This document shows positions 51,667 through 61,699 of a DNA stretch of 64,000 bases, piece by piece. Position 1 is the stretch's first letter; the number at the start of each line of letters is the position of its first letter. Source of the stretch: Formosa agariphila KMM 3901 (GTDB lineage: Bacteria; Bacteroidota; Bacteroidia; Flavobacteriales; Flavobacteriaceae); the NCBI RefSeq assembly GCF_000723205.1, contig NZ_HG315671.1, positions 965,351 to 1,029,350 of the forward strand, given 5' to 3'. A model generated the notes under the pieces. That model did no database searches, was not told the origin of the DNA, and was given only the letters and a program-made list of their open reading frames with translations. Position numbers and translations under genes: made by a program.

Positions 51667-54423
51667 TTGAAAAAAATAATCCTATTATTATTGTTATGCT
51701 TTTCAAGCACTCTATTTGCTCAGAAATTCACTTTAGAAGGCGTTGTTAAAGATGCAAGTTCAACGGTTTTAGAAGGTGCTACAGTTTATCTTCAAAGCAT
51801 TAAAGACAGTATTCCCATGTCTTATGGTATTACTAACAAAAATGGTGAATTTTCTATTCAGGTAAATGCAGAAAATGAGGCAAAAGCTATTTTCAATATT
51901 GCTTATATGGGGTATAAACCCCTATACACAAGATATAAATGTGCCCGACGGAAAGGAATTAAATATGGGGCGATTGTTATAGAGGTGCAAGTTGAGGAAT
52001 TAAATGTGGTGTCTATAATAGCTCAAGCTCCACCTATATTAATTAAGAAAGATACAATTGAATATAATGCCGATAGTTTTAAAACCTTACCCAATGATAA
52101 AGCTGAAGATCTCTTAAAAAAATTACCCGGTATTGAAATCGATACAGATGGAAATATTACCATGAATGGTATAGAAGTAGAGGCTATTAATGTAGATGGG
52201 ATGGCATTTTTTGGTGAGAAAAATGGAGAAATTGCATTAAAAAACTTGCCAAGCAACGTAATTAGTAAAGTTCAAGTTACAGATTATAAAACCAACAATC
52301 AGAAATTTACGGGTGAAGAATCCGATTCAGGAACTAAAGAAATAAATCTAACCATTAAAAAAGGAAAAAACAGAGCCACTTTTGGTGATGTTAAAGTGGG
52401 ATATGGTACCGATGAAAAATATCAAGCAAATGCCAATATTTTTAAATTGATAGATGGGAAACAATTAGGGTTAATTGGAGGAACCAATAACATTAACATG
52501 ACAAGAGGATTTAATTCTTTGCCAGATACAGATACAAGTAATGGGTATATAGAATCCGATTTTGTTGGTGCCAATTACACAAAAGGAAAATGGAATGAAA
52601 CACGGGTAAATGGAAATTATAGATATAGTGCGCAGAATAATGATGTTGAACAAATAACGCATACAGAGAACTTTCTACCAGACTTTAATTATACTACAGA
52701 TTCTAAAAGTAAGAGTTTTAGCGATTCCGACAGTCATAAAGCTGGAGGCGATTTAAAATTTATTATTCCACCTAAAAACAAACTATCTAATAATAAAGTT
52801 CAAATTTCTAATGAAATAGATGTTAATGTAGGGAGTTCGGAGTCTGGATCTTTAACCGAAAAAAAATCGGAGTACACAAATGGCGATTTAGTTAGTGATT
52901 ATTATTCCGAAAACCAATCTGTTTCAGATAACTATAGTATTAATAACGAATTTAGTGTAACGACAATAACAGGGAAAAGAGATTTTTTAAATATGTCGTT
53001 AGATACAGATTTTAGCAAAGGAAATTCTGAGAGCAAAAGTTATTCAGAAAATTATATTGAAAGACTAAACAGTACAGACATTCAAGATCAAATTAATAAT
53101 AGAGATAGCTATAGCAGCAATATTAGCTTTAATGCCTTATGGAATAAAGAGTTGTTTACAAACTTCAGAATTATGCCTCGCTATTCTGCTCGTATAAATT
53201 CGCAAAAAAATGAAAATTATATTTATGATTTTGATGAAAATACAGACGAATATGATGATTTTAATGAAATTCAAAGTTCAGATAGTAGATATGCTACAAC
53301 CACACTTAGGCCTGCTTTAAGATTGCGTTACGAGTATAAAGATTTCCGTTTCGAGTTAGAAGGAGGTTACACCAATACCTTTAGAAATTATAAAGATAAA
53401 TTGGTTGAAGCTCGGGATTTTAGAACAGATTTTGAGTACGCTACCTATTCGGGAAGAATACGATATCGCGATAAAAATGGTTACAAGAATATTAATTTAA
53501 ATTATAATCAGAATGTAAATTTACCTTCAGTAAATCAATTGCAACCTGTTATAGATGAAAGTAATATTACACATGTTGTTATTGGGAACCCTTTTTTAGA
53601 GCCGGAGGTAACACATAATATTAGCTTTCAATATCAAAACAATTTAGCGTTTAATAATATTAATGTTACGGGAAGTCTTAGAGCCGAATTTGTTGACGAT
53701 AAAATTATCAGCTCAACAATTACAAACGAAGATTTAATTAAATATACAACTTACGATAATATTAATGGCAATTACTCGTATTCTGGAAATGCGGCGGTTA
53801 CAAAATCATTTTATAATCAAAAGACAAATATGAATATAAATGGCCGTATTAATGGGTCATTTAAGAATGCCTTGTCTATACAAAACGGAATTGAGTTTAC
53901 GGGTGAAACAACAAACATAAGACCGTCGGTGTCCTTTAAATATTCATACGATGATAAATTAGATTTAAGTGCCTCATACAGTTATTCTTCAACTAAGGTT
54001 ATTTATGATACCGATGCATTTAATGATAACAAATATTTTGTTCAGAATGTAGATTTTGAAGCCTCGATATTTTTTCTGAAAAATGTGTTTTTATCCAATA
54101 AAGTGTCTTACCGTTATAATAGCCGTGTAGGTGATGAGTTTGATGGTGATGCTGTGTTTTGGAATGCTGGGTTAGGTGTCGAATTATGGGACAATAAAGC
54201 AACGTTAACTCTAGTGGGTTACGATATGCTTGGTAAAAATAATGGGTATAGACGTACGGTAACAGAAACCTATATTCAAGATACAGAAAGCAATATATTA
54301 GAACAATATTTCATGTTAAACTTCACGTATAAATTCGGGAGTTTCGCAGGACAACGAATGAATGTCCAAGGCAATTCTGGCAGACGTGGTGGTTATCGCG
54401 GTGGCGGAGGTGGAAGACGATAG
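51667..54423 (+). CDS. Outer-membrane beta-barrel protein with CarboxypepD_reg and plug-like domain
   Basis: 918 residues from a TTG start. Signal peptide IILLLLLCFSSTLFAQ. An N-terminal CarboxypepD_reg-like domain (about 22-105: EGVVKDASSTVLEGATVYLQ) is followed by a plug-like domain (APPILIKKDTIEYNADSFKT; LLKKLPGIEIDTDGNI), then a long beta barrel with alternating Asn/Tyr-rich strands. This is the TonB-receptor-like OMP_b-brl_3 group, without a visible TonB box, so TonB dependence is uncertain. The C-terminal tail (SGRRGGYRGGGGGRR) is Gly/Arg-rich and unusual for a barrel end. No SusD partner. Confidence 0.9.
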   Translation: MKKIILLLLLCFSSTLFAQKFTLEGVVKDASSTVLEGATVYLQSIKDSIPMSYGITNKNGEFSIQVNAENEAKAIFNIAYMGYKPLYTRYKCARRKGIKYGAIVIEVQVEELNVVSIIAQAPPILIKKDTIEYNADSFKTLPNDKAEDLLKKLPGIEIDTDGNITMNGIEVEAINVDGMAFFGEKNGEIALKNLPSNVISKVQVTDYKTNNQKFTGEESDSGTKEINLTIKKGKNRATFGDVKVGYGTDEKYQANANIFKLIDGKQLGLIGGTNNINMTRGFNSLPDTDTSNGYIESDFVGANYTKGKWNETRVNGNYRYSAQNNDVEQITHTENFLPDFNYTTDSKSKSFSDSDSHKAGGDLKFIIPPKNKLSNNKVQISNEIDVNVGSSESGSLTEKKSEYTNGDLVSDYYSENQSVSDNYSINNEFSVTTITGKRDFLNMSLDTDFSKGNSESKSYSENYIERLNSTDIQDQINNRDSYSSNISFNALWNKELFTNFRIMPRYSARINSQKNENYIYDFDENTDEYDDFNEIQSSDSRYATTTLRPALRLRYEYKDFRFELEGGYTNTFRNYKDKLVEARDFRTDFEYATYSGRIRYRDKNGYKNINLNYNQNVNLPSVNQLQPVIDESNITHVVIGNPFLEPEVTHNISFQYQNNLAFNNINVTGSLRAEFVDDKIISSTITNEDLIKYTTYDNINGNYSYSGNAAVTKSFYNQKTNMNINGRINGSFKNALSIQNGIEFTGETTNIRPSVSFKYSYDDKLDLSASYSYSSTKVIYDTDAFNDNKYFVQNVDFEASIFFLKNVFLSNKVSYRYNSRVGDEFDGDAVFWNAGLGVELWDNKATLTLVGYDMLGKNNGYRRTVTETYIQDTESNILEQYFMLNFTYKFGSFAGQRMNVQGNSGRRGGYRGGGGGRR

Positions 54424-54442
54424 AAGATTAATAGCAATCGAG

Positions 54443-54493
54443 AACATCAATTTCAGGTAGTGGTATAAACTATGAGATATTGATGTTTTTTTT
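54443..54493 (+). terminator. Terminator of the outer-membrane barrel gene
   Basis: AACATCAAT (54443-54451) / ATTGATGTT (54479-54487) with a 27-base loop, then a T run; 20 bases after the stop. Long loop but clear stem and T run. Confidence 0.65.
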
Positions 54494-54785
54494 ATGTTTA
54501 ATAATGAGTTACTCTTAAAATGAAACAGAGGGCTAAAGCCGAATAATAATTAAAAGTAATAGATTTAACCAATTTAAGCTCAAAACGGATTGATTTCTTT
54601 AGTTAGTACTATAATTCATTATAAAAAATGGAATTAATGTCCGTTTTACTTACCTATACTAAAAAATATTTAGAGATTTGTAAGTAACTTTTTTTAATAC
54701 CATGGTTTAGACCACTTTATTTTCTACAGATTTTAGGTATTCCATTCGTTTAAAAAAAATAATATTAAAAAGTAATCAAACCTTT
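54494..54785. other. Intergenic stretch without recognised features
   Basis: About 290 AT-rich bases between the barrel terminator and the HTTM gene. I see no coding frame, no tRNA, no TAnnTTTG box at a sensible distance from the next start, and no strong hairpin. Confidence 0.6.
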
Positions 54786-56156
54786 ATGTTTAATTTAAAC
54801 ACATACATACGGAAAACAGCAAATCCTGCGCCATTAGTGGTATTTAGAGTTTGTTTTGGTTTTCTAATGGCTGTGAGTTTAATTATATTTTGGCAAAAGG
54901 GATGGATTGAATCTTTATATCTAGAACCCAAGTTTCATTTTACATTTTATGCTTTTAGTTGGGTTAAACCATTAGGTGTGTATACGTATGCATTGTTTGC
55001 TATTTGCGCGCTATCATCTGTTTTTGTTGCGTTAGGGTTTAAGTATCGTATTGCAATGGTTACATTTTTTTTGAGTTTCGCATATATTCAATTTATGGAT
55101 AAAACGGTGTATCAATCATCGTCTTATTTTATTATGATACTTAGTTTCTTAATGATTTTTCTTCCTGCAAATGCTGCATTTTCAATCGATTCTTTGCGCT
55201 CTAAACGCTCATACCGAACAGTTCCAAAATGGTGTTTAGACAGTGTTAAGTTTATCTTTTTTATCGTGTTCTTTTATTCTGGTTTAGCAAAATTAAATTC
55301 CGATTGGTTGTTTCGTGCTATGCCTTTAGAGTTGTGGTTAACTTCTAGTAAGAATATTCCATTTATTGGAGCGTCTGTGTTACAGTCGTCTTGGTTTCAT
55401 TATACTGTAAGCTGGAGTTTTATGATTTTTGAGTTAGCGCTTCCTTTTTTATTATTATATAAACGCACACAACTTATAGCTTTTATTTTATTAATAGGAA
55501 ATCAGTTGTTTTCTCAAGCCATGTTTCCATTAGGCATGTTTCCGTTAATTCTTGTTTTTAGTGCGCCTATTTTTTTCTCATCAGAATGGCATCAAAAAGC
55601 ATTACTGATTTTAAGAGCATTATTATCGCCTTTCCAGAATGTGTTTCATATGTCTTCTGCTTTAAAAATGACAAAAGATTTTCATTACGTAACACCTTTG
55701 CCTTTTTTAGTTGTTAGCTTGTTTTTTGTTTTTCAATTGCTATTCCCGTTACGATATATGTTATATGAAGGCGAATTGTTTTGGACAGGCGAAGGGTATT
55801 TGTTTTCATGGCGTACCTCGCTAATCGAGAAATCTGGAACAATTAGTTTTAAAGTGGTTAACCCAGAAAATAAAGAGGTATGTTATGTCGATAATTCAGA
55901 ATTTCTAACCGAAAGACAGGAACAGCAAATGAGTTTTCAACCAGACTTTATTTTGGAATACGCTCATTATTTAGCAGAACACTATAAATCAGAAGGTTAT
56001 AAATATGTCGCTATTTATGCAGATAGTTTTGTAACTTTAAATGGTAGACCAAGCAAAAGGTTTATAAATCCGGAAGTGAATTTAGTACAAGAAGAGGAGT
56101 CTTTTAGTCATAAAAAGTGGATTCTGCCATTTCATGATAAAATAAGTGGACTGTAG
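54786..56156 (+). CDS. HTTM (vitamin K-dependent gamma-carboxylase-like) membrane protein
   Basis: 456 residues with about seven to eight transmembrane helices. The N-terminal pattern (APLVVFRVCFGFLMAVSLII; ESLYLEPKFHFTFYAFSWVK) matches HTTM domain proteins. The following YSGLAKLNSDWLFRAMPLEL block (about 162-181) is shared with gamma-glutamyl carboxylase-like bacterial proteins. A soluble C-terminal domain (about 330-456) has TSLIEKSGTISFKVVNPENK and PSKRFINPEVNL. The bacterial members have no proven substrate. It appears monocistronic. Confidence 0.88.
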   Translation: MFNLNTYIRKTANPAPLVVFRVCFGFLMAVSLIIFWQKGWIESLYLEPKFHFTFYAFSWVKPLGVYTYALFAICALSSVFVALGFKYRIAMVTFFLSFAYIQFMDKTVYQSSSYFIMILSFLMIFLPANAAFSIDSLRSKRSYRTVPKWCLDSVKFIFFIVFFYSGLAKLNSDWLFRAMPLELWLTSSKNIPFIGASVLQSSWFHYTVSWSFMIFELALPFLLLYKRTQLIAFILLIGNQLFSQAMFPLGMFPLILVFSAPIFFSSEWHQKALLILRALLSPFQNVFHMSSALKMTKDFHYVTPLPFLVVSLFFVFQLLFPLRYMLYEGELFWTGEGYLFSWRTSLIEKSGTISFKVVNPENKEVCYVDNSEFLTERQEQQMSFQPDFILEYAHYLAEHYKSEGYKYVAIYADSFVTLNGRPSKRFINPEVNLVQEEESFSHKKWILPFHDKISGL

Positions 56157-56355
56157 GGAATTGGAGTTCTACCTGCTTAAAATTTATAAAATACAATAGA
56201 AATGGTATAGAAAGTGTAATGATTTGCCAATATCATTTCGAGAATATAAAATGTATTAGAGGTTTATAAAAAAAATCATATTTAATTTTTCGTATAATAT
56301 AAGGGCTCTGAAAAAAATAGGTCGTAGCAATTCAATAGTTACTAATTAAAAACCA

Positions 56356-56363
56356 TATATTTG
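56356..56363 (+). promoter_or_regulatory. Candidate -7 box for guaB
   Basis: TATATTTG, a perfect TAnnTTTG, 25 bases before the guaB ATG; no exact TTG at -33. Confidence 0.5.
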
Positions 56364-56388
56364 CACGCAATTATATCTTAATTGCAAC

Positions 56389-57861
56389 ATGACAGCACAC
56401 GAAAACAAAATTCTAGGAGAAGGACTAACCTACGACGACGTTTTATTAGTTCCAGCATTTTCAGAAATTTTACCAAGAGAGGTAAGCATTCAAACAAAAT
56501 TCACGAGAAACATTACGATTAACGTACCTATAATTTCTGCAGCCATGGATACGGTTACAGAAAGCGCTATGGCTATTGCTATGGCTAGAGAAGGTGGTAT
56601 TGGTGTGTTGCATAAAAACATGACCATTACGCAGCAAGCTCAAGAAGTGCGTAAAGTAAAACGTGCAGAAAGTGGAATGATTATCGATCCTGTAACGTTG
56701 CCGTTAACCGCGAAAGTGATTGATGCAAAAAACAGCATGAAAGAGCATGGTATTGGAGGTATTCCAATTGTAGATGAAGACGGTAAATTAAAAGGTATTG
56801 TTACCAACAGAGATTTACGTTTCGAGCATAAAAACAATCGTCCGATTGTAGAAATAATGACTTCTAAAAATCTAGTCACTGCTGCTGAAGGTACCTCTTT
56901 AAAAGATGCTGAGGTTATTTTACAAGAAAATAAAATTGAAAAACTTCCTGTAGTTGATACTGATTATAACTTAATTGGGTTAATTACTTTTAGAGATATT
57001 ACAAAATTAACGCAGAAACCAAATGCAAACAAAGATGTTTACGGACGTTTACGTGTTGCTGCTGCTATTGGTGTAACAGGAGATGCTGTAGATCGTGCAG
57101 AAGCTTTATTTAATGCAGGTGTAGATGCAATTATTATAGATACAGCCCACGGACATACTAAAGGTGTGGTGAATGTATTAAAAGATGTAAAAAAGAAATT
57201 TCCAAGTTTAGATGTTGTTGTAGGAAATATTGCTACAGGTGCTGCTGCTAAATATTTAGTAGAAGCTGGAGCAGATGCAGTAAAAGTAGGAATTGGTCCT
57301 GGATCTATTTGTACTACTCGTGTTGTTGCAGGTGTCGGGTTTCCTCAATTTTCTGCGGTATTAGAAGTTGCAGCGGCCATTAAAGGTTCTGGTGTACCTG
57401 TAATTGCAGATGGAGGTATTCGTTATACTGGAGATATTCCTAAAGCTATTGCAGCCGGGGCAGATACGGTAATGTTAGGATCTTTATTAGCAGGGACAAA
57501 AGAGTCTCCCGGAGAAACTATTATTTTTGAAGGAAGAAAGTTTAAATCTTACCGAGGAATGGGTTCTGTAGAAGCTATGAAAGAAGGTAGTAAAGACCGT
57601 TATTTCCAAGATGTAGAAGACGATATTAAAAAATTAGTACCAGAAGGTATTGTTGGTCGTGTAGATTATAAAGGTGAATTGTTTGAAAGTATTCATCAGT
57701 TTGTTGGAGGTTTACGTGCAGGTATGGGATACTGTGGATCTAAAGATATTGAGACGTTAAAAGAAACTGGACGTTTTGTGAAAATTACAGCTAGTGGAAT
57801 TAACGAAAGTCATCCTCACGATGTAACCATTACTAAAGAGTCTCCAAATTACTCAAGATAA
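56389..57861 (+). CDS. guaB: Inosine-5'-monophosphate dehydrogenase
   Basis: Catalyses IMP to XMP, the committing step of GTP synthesis. 490 residues. The TIM barrel carries the catalytic loop GPGSICTTR with C308. Two CBS domains are inserted at about 98-205 ([40 protein letters not shown]). The flap region [16 protein letters not shown] and C-terminal [12 protein letters not shown] are present. Start: ATG at 56389 after a -7 box; a strong terminator follows. Confidence 0.98.
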   Translation: MTAHENKILGEGLTYDDVLLVPAFSEILPREVSIQTKFTRNITINVPIISAAMDTVTESAMAIAMAREGGIGVLHKNMTITQQAQEVRKVKRAESGMIIDPVTLPLTAKVIDAKNSMKEHGIGGIPIVDEDGKLKGIVTNRDLRFEHKNNRPIVEIMTSKNLVTAAEGTSLKDAEVILQENKIEKLPVVDTDYNLIGLITFRDITKLTQKPNANKDVYGRLRVAAAIGVTGDAVDRAEALFNAGVDAIIIDTAHGHTKGVVNVLKDVKKKFPSLDVVVGNIATGAAAKYLVEAGADAVKVGIGPGSICTTRVVAGVGFPQFSAVLEVAAAIKGSGVPVIADGGIRYTGDIPKAIAAGADTVMLGSLLAGTKESPGETIIFEGRKFKSYRGMGSVEAMKEGSKDRYFQDVEDDIKKLVPEGIVGRVDYKGELFESIHQFVGGLRAGMGYCGSKDIETLKETGRFVKITASGINESHPHDVTITKESPNYSR

Positions 57862-57904
57862 TAAATAATAGAAAGTAAATTAGCTTTCTCTATTATACTA
57901 AATA

Positions 57905-57946
57905 ACTCCAATTAAAACTTATTACTGTTTTAATTGGAGTTTTTTT
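57905..57946 (+). terminator. Terminator of guaB
   Basis: Perfect 14-base stem ACTCCAATTAAAAC (57905-57918) / GTTTTAATTGGAGT (57927-57940) with an 8-base loop and six T. A second, smaller hairpin (AATAGAAAG / CTTTCTCTATT) precedes it. Confidence 0.9.
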
Positions 57947-58116
57947 ATGTCTAATAATTTATTACGTATAGGTCGTTCTCATCTATAAAGACCTAATTGA
58001 TTCAAGCACGCTTTGTAAGGTGTAAATTTACTGCTATTAAATTCTCAAACGAAATATCAATTGAGGGATTTAAAATAGTGTAAAAAAGCGGTATTAGCCT
58101 TTAGAGAGTATTGCGG

Positions 58117-59127
58117 CTATAAGTTTAGTACTAGGAAATGTTCTAGAATAATTTTTACAAAAACAGTAATTGGAATAGCCATAATTAAACCCGGAATACC
58201 CCAAATAAAGCCCCATAGCATTAACATAACTAATACGGTAATAATGTTTATTGAGAAAGATTTTCCCATGAATACAGGCTCTAGTATGGTTCCAAACATA
58301 ACCTGAACTCCAGTAATACTCATAATAAAAAATACTAAAGTACTCGTGGCTTCTATTTCTACAAATGCGAAAATAGAAAGCAATATTACTGTTACAAAAG
58401 AACCCACCATTTGTATAAAGTTGATGATAAATGCAAATAATCCCCAGAATATAGGAAAACTAACATCGAAAGCATAGCAGGCTAATCCTGTAAAAATTCC
58501 TGTCATTAAACTCACGAAGACTTTTACTTTTATAAATTTTATAAGATCTTTTTCAATCTTCATAAAAGTCTTTACCGAAGTATGTTTTTGTTTTAAAATC
58601 GTACGATTTAATAAGTTGTGTACGTTTATAGATTCGGCTAACCAAAGTACTACAAAAAAAGCAGTCATTAACATCATGGTTATTGTAGAACGCAAGAAAT
58701 TTAAAGTAGGACCAAAATTATTAACTAAGGTATCTTTATCAAATAACTGTTTAGAAATACTAATGTTATCCTTTAATAAGTCGGTTCCAAAAAATGCCTC
58801 CAAACTCGAAATTAAAAGCTTAATTTTTTCTTCAGCTTTAAATATAAAGGCATCACTAGTTGATAAAATTTCTTTACTAGATAAATGGACTAAATGACCT
58901 AGGAGTTTAAAGAACACTAAGATAATTAATACAATAACTATTATGCTTACAGCTTTAGGTAAATTGCGTTTCGTTAACCATCTCATTATTGGTAAAAAAA
59001 GCAATGCTATAAACATTGAAAAAATTAATGGCACAAATATAAAAGATAGCACCTTTAGTAAATAAAAAACTAAAGGAATTACTATAATAAGTAAGAGAAA
59101 ATTTGTTGTTCGTCTATCGTTTAACAT
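58117..59127 (-). CDS. AI-2E family (PerM/TqsA-like) membrane transporter
   Basis: 336 residues, about eight transmembrane helices: two pairs at the N terminus (LLIIVIPLVFYLLKVLSFIF; IIVIVLIILVFFKLLGHLVH), a soluble coiled part (about 80-150), then FWGLFAFIINFIQMVGSFVT and FGTILEPVFMGKSFSINIIT. That last block is the conserved PF01594 motif. Members export AI-2, Na+/H+ or unknown solutes; no LuxS-related context is seen. A -7 box at 59157-59164 precedes it. Confidence 0.92.
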   Translation of the reverse strand: MLNDRRTTNFLLLIIVIPLVFYLLKVLSFIFVPLIFSMFIALLFLPIMRWLTKRNLPKAVSIIVIVLIILVFFKLLGHLVHLSSKEILSTSDAFIFKAEEKIKLLISSLEAFFGTDLLKDNISISKQLFDKDTLVNNFGPTLNFLRSTITMMLMTAFFVVLWLAESINVHNLLNRTILKQKHTSVKTFMKIEKDLIKFIKVKVFVSLMTGIFTGLACYAFDVSFPIFWGLFAFIINFIQMVGSFVTVILLSIFAFVEIEATSTLVFFIMSITGVQVMFGTILEPVFMGKSFSINIITVLVMLMLWGFIWGIPGLIMAIPITVFVKIILEHFLVLNL

Positions 59128-59156
59128 AGCATAAAATCACTTAAAATATCGATATG

Positions 59157-59164
59157 CAAATGTA
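59157..59164 (-). promoter_or_regulatory. Candidate -7 box for the AI-2E family gene
   Basis: Minus-strand TACATTTG, fits TAnnTTTG, 29 bases before the start codon. Confidence 0.4.
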
Positions 59165-59218
59165 GTTTAAAACCTTATAGTTTATGAGTGATAATATAAT
59201 AAATTTAAACATAAATTT

Positions 59219-59461
59219 TTATGATTCTGATAGGTAAACTTGCCCGCGATGTGGTTTTAATGCATCTCTTACGGGTTTCATGTCCGACTCGTTTACTACT
59301 AAAAATGCTATAGCGTGCATTTCTGTCAATTCGGTAATTCCTGTTATGGTAATATCTAAGTTTTCTATGGCTATATATTCCTTTAAATGAATTTCATGAT
59401 GTTTTGCTGTTTGCAATGCATTTGGCCCACGAAAATCCCAAATTAATTTTAATTGTCGCAT
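59219..59461 (-). CDS. Small conserved hypothetical protein
   Basis: 80 residues (begins RQLKLIWDFRGPNALQTAKH and ends PHRGQVYLSES), no signal peptide or membrane helix; mixed alpha/beta, with IENLDITITGITELTEMHAI in the middle. The pattern, with a buried-looking WDFRGP and the C-terminal LKPHRG, suggests a small alpha/beta fold such as a ferredoxin-like domain. I do not recognise a function. A -7 box at 59477-59484 supports expression as a single gene. Confidence 0.72.
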   Translation of the reverse strand: MRQLKLIWDFRGPNALQTAKHHEIHLKEYIAIENLDITITGITELTEMHAIAFLVVNESDMKPVRDALKPHRGQVYLSES

Positions 59462-59476
59462 GTGTTAAAGTTTTCG

Positions 59477-59484
59477 CAAAAGTA
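59477..59484 (-). promoter_or_regulatory. Candidate -7 box for the small conserved gene
   Basis: Minus-strand TACTTTTG, fits TAnnTTTG, 15 bases before the start codon. Confidence 0.4.
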
Positions 59485-59693
59485 CAAATTCCTTGTTCAG
59501 GTCGTGCTTTCTCGAACTATATTGGTTGTTGTTTTTTAAGTCAGTTTTTAAAGTACTGTCTAGTAGAACTCTGAATGGTTTTGTAATTGAAGCTAAAGCC
59601 ATTTCATTTATTAAAACAGGGATTTAATATATTTAAAACGTAAACTACAAATTGAAATACTAAAGTTATCTTAACTCCGTTTGTTAAAGCAAC

Positions 59694-59723
59694 TTGTATT
59701 ATAGCTTTATATTGCTATTTTTG
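59694..59723 (+). promoter_or_regulatory. Promoter of the parvulin/SurA operon (TTG-N19-TATTTTTG)
   Basis: TTG at 59694-59696 and TATTTTTG at 59716-59723, spacer 19, 20 bases before the ATG of the first gene. Confidence 0.68.
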
Positions 59724-59743
59724 CTCACATTAAATTAATAATA

Positions 59744-61699
59744 ATGAAATTGAAATCCGTTTTGTTGTTGCTATTACTTACTGTTTCTTTTATTAGCACA
59801 GCACAGATAGCAGCAGACGATATACTTTTTTCTGTAGATGATACGCCAGTATATGCATCAGAATTTGTAAGAGTTTATAATAAAAATTTAGACTTAGTAA
59901 AAGACGAATCTCAGAAGGATGTAGATGCTTATCTGCAATTATTCATCAATTATAAATTAAAGTTAGCCGAAGCAAAAGCCTTAAAGCTAGACCAAAAAAC
60001 TTCTTACCAAAAGGAACTTAAATCCTATAGAAATCAACTAGCACAAAATTATTTAACCGATAATACCGTGACCGATGAGTTGGTTGAAGAAGCCTATACA
60101 CGATTAAAAACAGATGTAAAAGCTCGACATATTTTAGTGAAGATAGATGCCAATGCTAGTCCTAGCGATACGCTTGCGGCTTACATGAAAATCGTTAAAT
60201 TAAGAAAACGTTTAATTGATGAAGGTTTCGAAAAAGTAAGCAAAGATGTACATGACGGGAAAGAACTTTTCGTTGAAGATTTAGGATATTTCTCTGCTTT
60301 TAGAATGGTTTATAGTTTTGAAAACGCAGCGTACAACACACAAGTAGGTGACGTGTCTCAGCCGTTTAGAACACGATTTGGTTATCATGTTGTACAAGTT
60401 CTCGATAAACGTCCCGCTAGAGGAACTGTAAAAGTGGCTCATATAATGGTTGATAAAAATAAACCTGGCGATACCATTTCTAATCCAGAAGCTAGAATTA
60501 ACGATATTTATAAAAAATTAAATCAAGGTGAAAGTTTTGAGAGTTTGGCGAAACAATTTTCAGAAGATAAAAGTTCTTCCGATCGAGGTGGCGAATTGGC
60601 GCCGTTCTCTATGGGGCAATTATCATCTAACGAATTTGAAGAAGCTGCATTTAATTTAGTTGTTGTAGGTGAGGTTTCAGAACCTTTTAAAACAGATTTT
60701 GGATGGCATATTGTTAAATTATTAGACAAGAAACCTGTACCACCCTTCGAAGAAATAAAAGCAGAACTAGAAGATAAAGTAAAACAAGATACAAGGTCTG
60801 AACGAATTAACGAAACTCGTATTCAGGATTTAAAAGACAAATATAAGGTAACAGAAAAGCAAGATGCATTACCATATTTCGTTAAAATTTTAAACAAAAA
60901 GTACTACACTAACACTTGGGAGTTGCCTTCTAATTTTACAGGAGATAAAGAACTTTTAAAATTAGGAACGAAATCTATTATGTATCGTGATTTCGGAACA
61001 TTTTTAAAAGACCGCCAAATGTTATTTTCAGACAAAGTCCCATATTCTACTATTGTAGATATTAATTATAAAGCGTTTTTAGACCAAGAATTAAAAATCT
61101 ACCAAGAAGCAAATTTAGAAAATGAATATCCTGAGTTTGCAGATATTGTTGGCGAGTATAGAGATGGTTTATTATTGTTTGATTTAATGGAAACTGAAAT
61201 TTGGAATGCAGGGATTTCTGATACCATAGCAGTAAAAGCGTATTACAATTCGCATAAAGAAGATTACATTTGGAATAGCCGAATTGATGCTGTTGTTGCG
61301 GCTTCTGTAGAAAAGAAGGTTGTAAAAAAAGTAGCGAAACTGTTAAAAAAGAATGTACCTTTAGAAGACATTAAAGCAAAGTATAATGTTAACGACGAAA
61401 TTCACGTTATTTTTACTTCAGGAATTTTAGAAAAGAACCATCAGAGTCTTCCTGAATCTTTTGAATTTAAAACAGGAATTTCAGATATATACGAGTTTAA
61501 TGATGGTTATATTGTTGCTAAAGTAAATACAGTGCTTCCACAATCTCCCAAATCTTACGAAGAAGCAAAAGGCAATGTAATTAGTGATTTTCAAGCAAAC
61601 AAAGAAGATCTTTGGATGCAAGAATTACATGCTAAATATACTGTTACTGTTAACGAAAGTGTGTTAACCGAAGTAAGAAACGAAATTAATAATCAATAG
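59744..61699 (+). CDS. Periplasmic peptidylprolyl isomerase with two parvulin domains
   Basis: 651 residues with signal peptide (VLLLLLLTVSFISTAQ). Two parvulin domains: about 125-222 (KARHILVKIDANAS ... RFGYHVVQVLDKR) and 228-330 (KVAHIMVDKNKPGD ... DFGWHIVKLLDKK). The remaining half is a helical/beta region (about 380-640) without a recognised domain. Such large PpiD/SurA-like proteins assist outer-membrane protein folding. First gene of a three-gene parvulin operon; the next start follows at once. Confidence 0.92.
   Translation: MKLKSVLLLLLLTVSFISTAQIAADDILFSVDDTPVYASEFVRVYNKNLDLVKDESQKDVDAYLQLFINYKLKLAEAKALKLDQKTSYQKELKSYRNQLAQNYLTDNTVTDELVEEAYTRLKTDVKARHILVKIDANASPSDTLAAYMKIVKLRKRLIDEGFEKVSKDVHDGKELFVEDLGYFSAFRMVYSFENAAYNTQVGDVSQPFRTRFGYHVVQVLDKRPARGTVKVAHIMVDKNKPGDTISNPEARINDIYKKLNQGESFESLAKQFSEDKSSSDRGGELAPFSMGQLSSNEFEEAAFNLVVVGEVSEPFKTDFGWHIVKLLDKKPVPPFEEIKAELEDKVKQDTRSERINETRIQDLKDKYKVTEKQDALPYFVKILNKKYYTNTWELPSNFTGDKELLKLGTKSIMYRDFGTFLKDRQMLFSDKVPYSTIVDINYKAFLDQELKIYQEANLENEYPEFADIVGEYRDGLLLFDLMETEIWNAGISDTIAVKAYYNSHKEDYIWNSRIDAVVAASVEKKVVKKVAKLLKKNVPLEDIKAKYNVNDEIHVIFTSGILEKNHQSLPESFEFKTGISDIYEFNDGYIVAKVNTVLPQSPKSYEEAKGNVISDFQANKEDLWMQELHAKYTVTVNESVLTEVRNEINNQ

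Noticed and set aside
54424-54785. Hidden RNA gene or small protein in the longest plain spacer
   Set aside because: I found no cloverleaf, no stable hairpin beyond the terminator and no frame with a plausible start.
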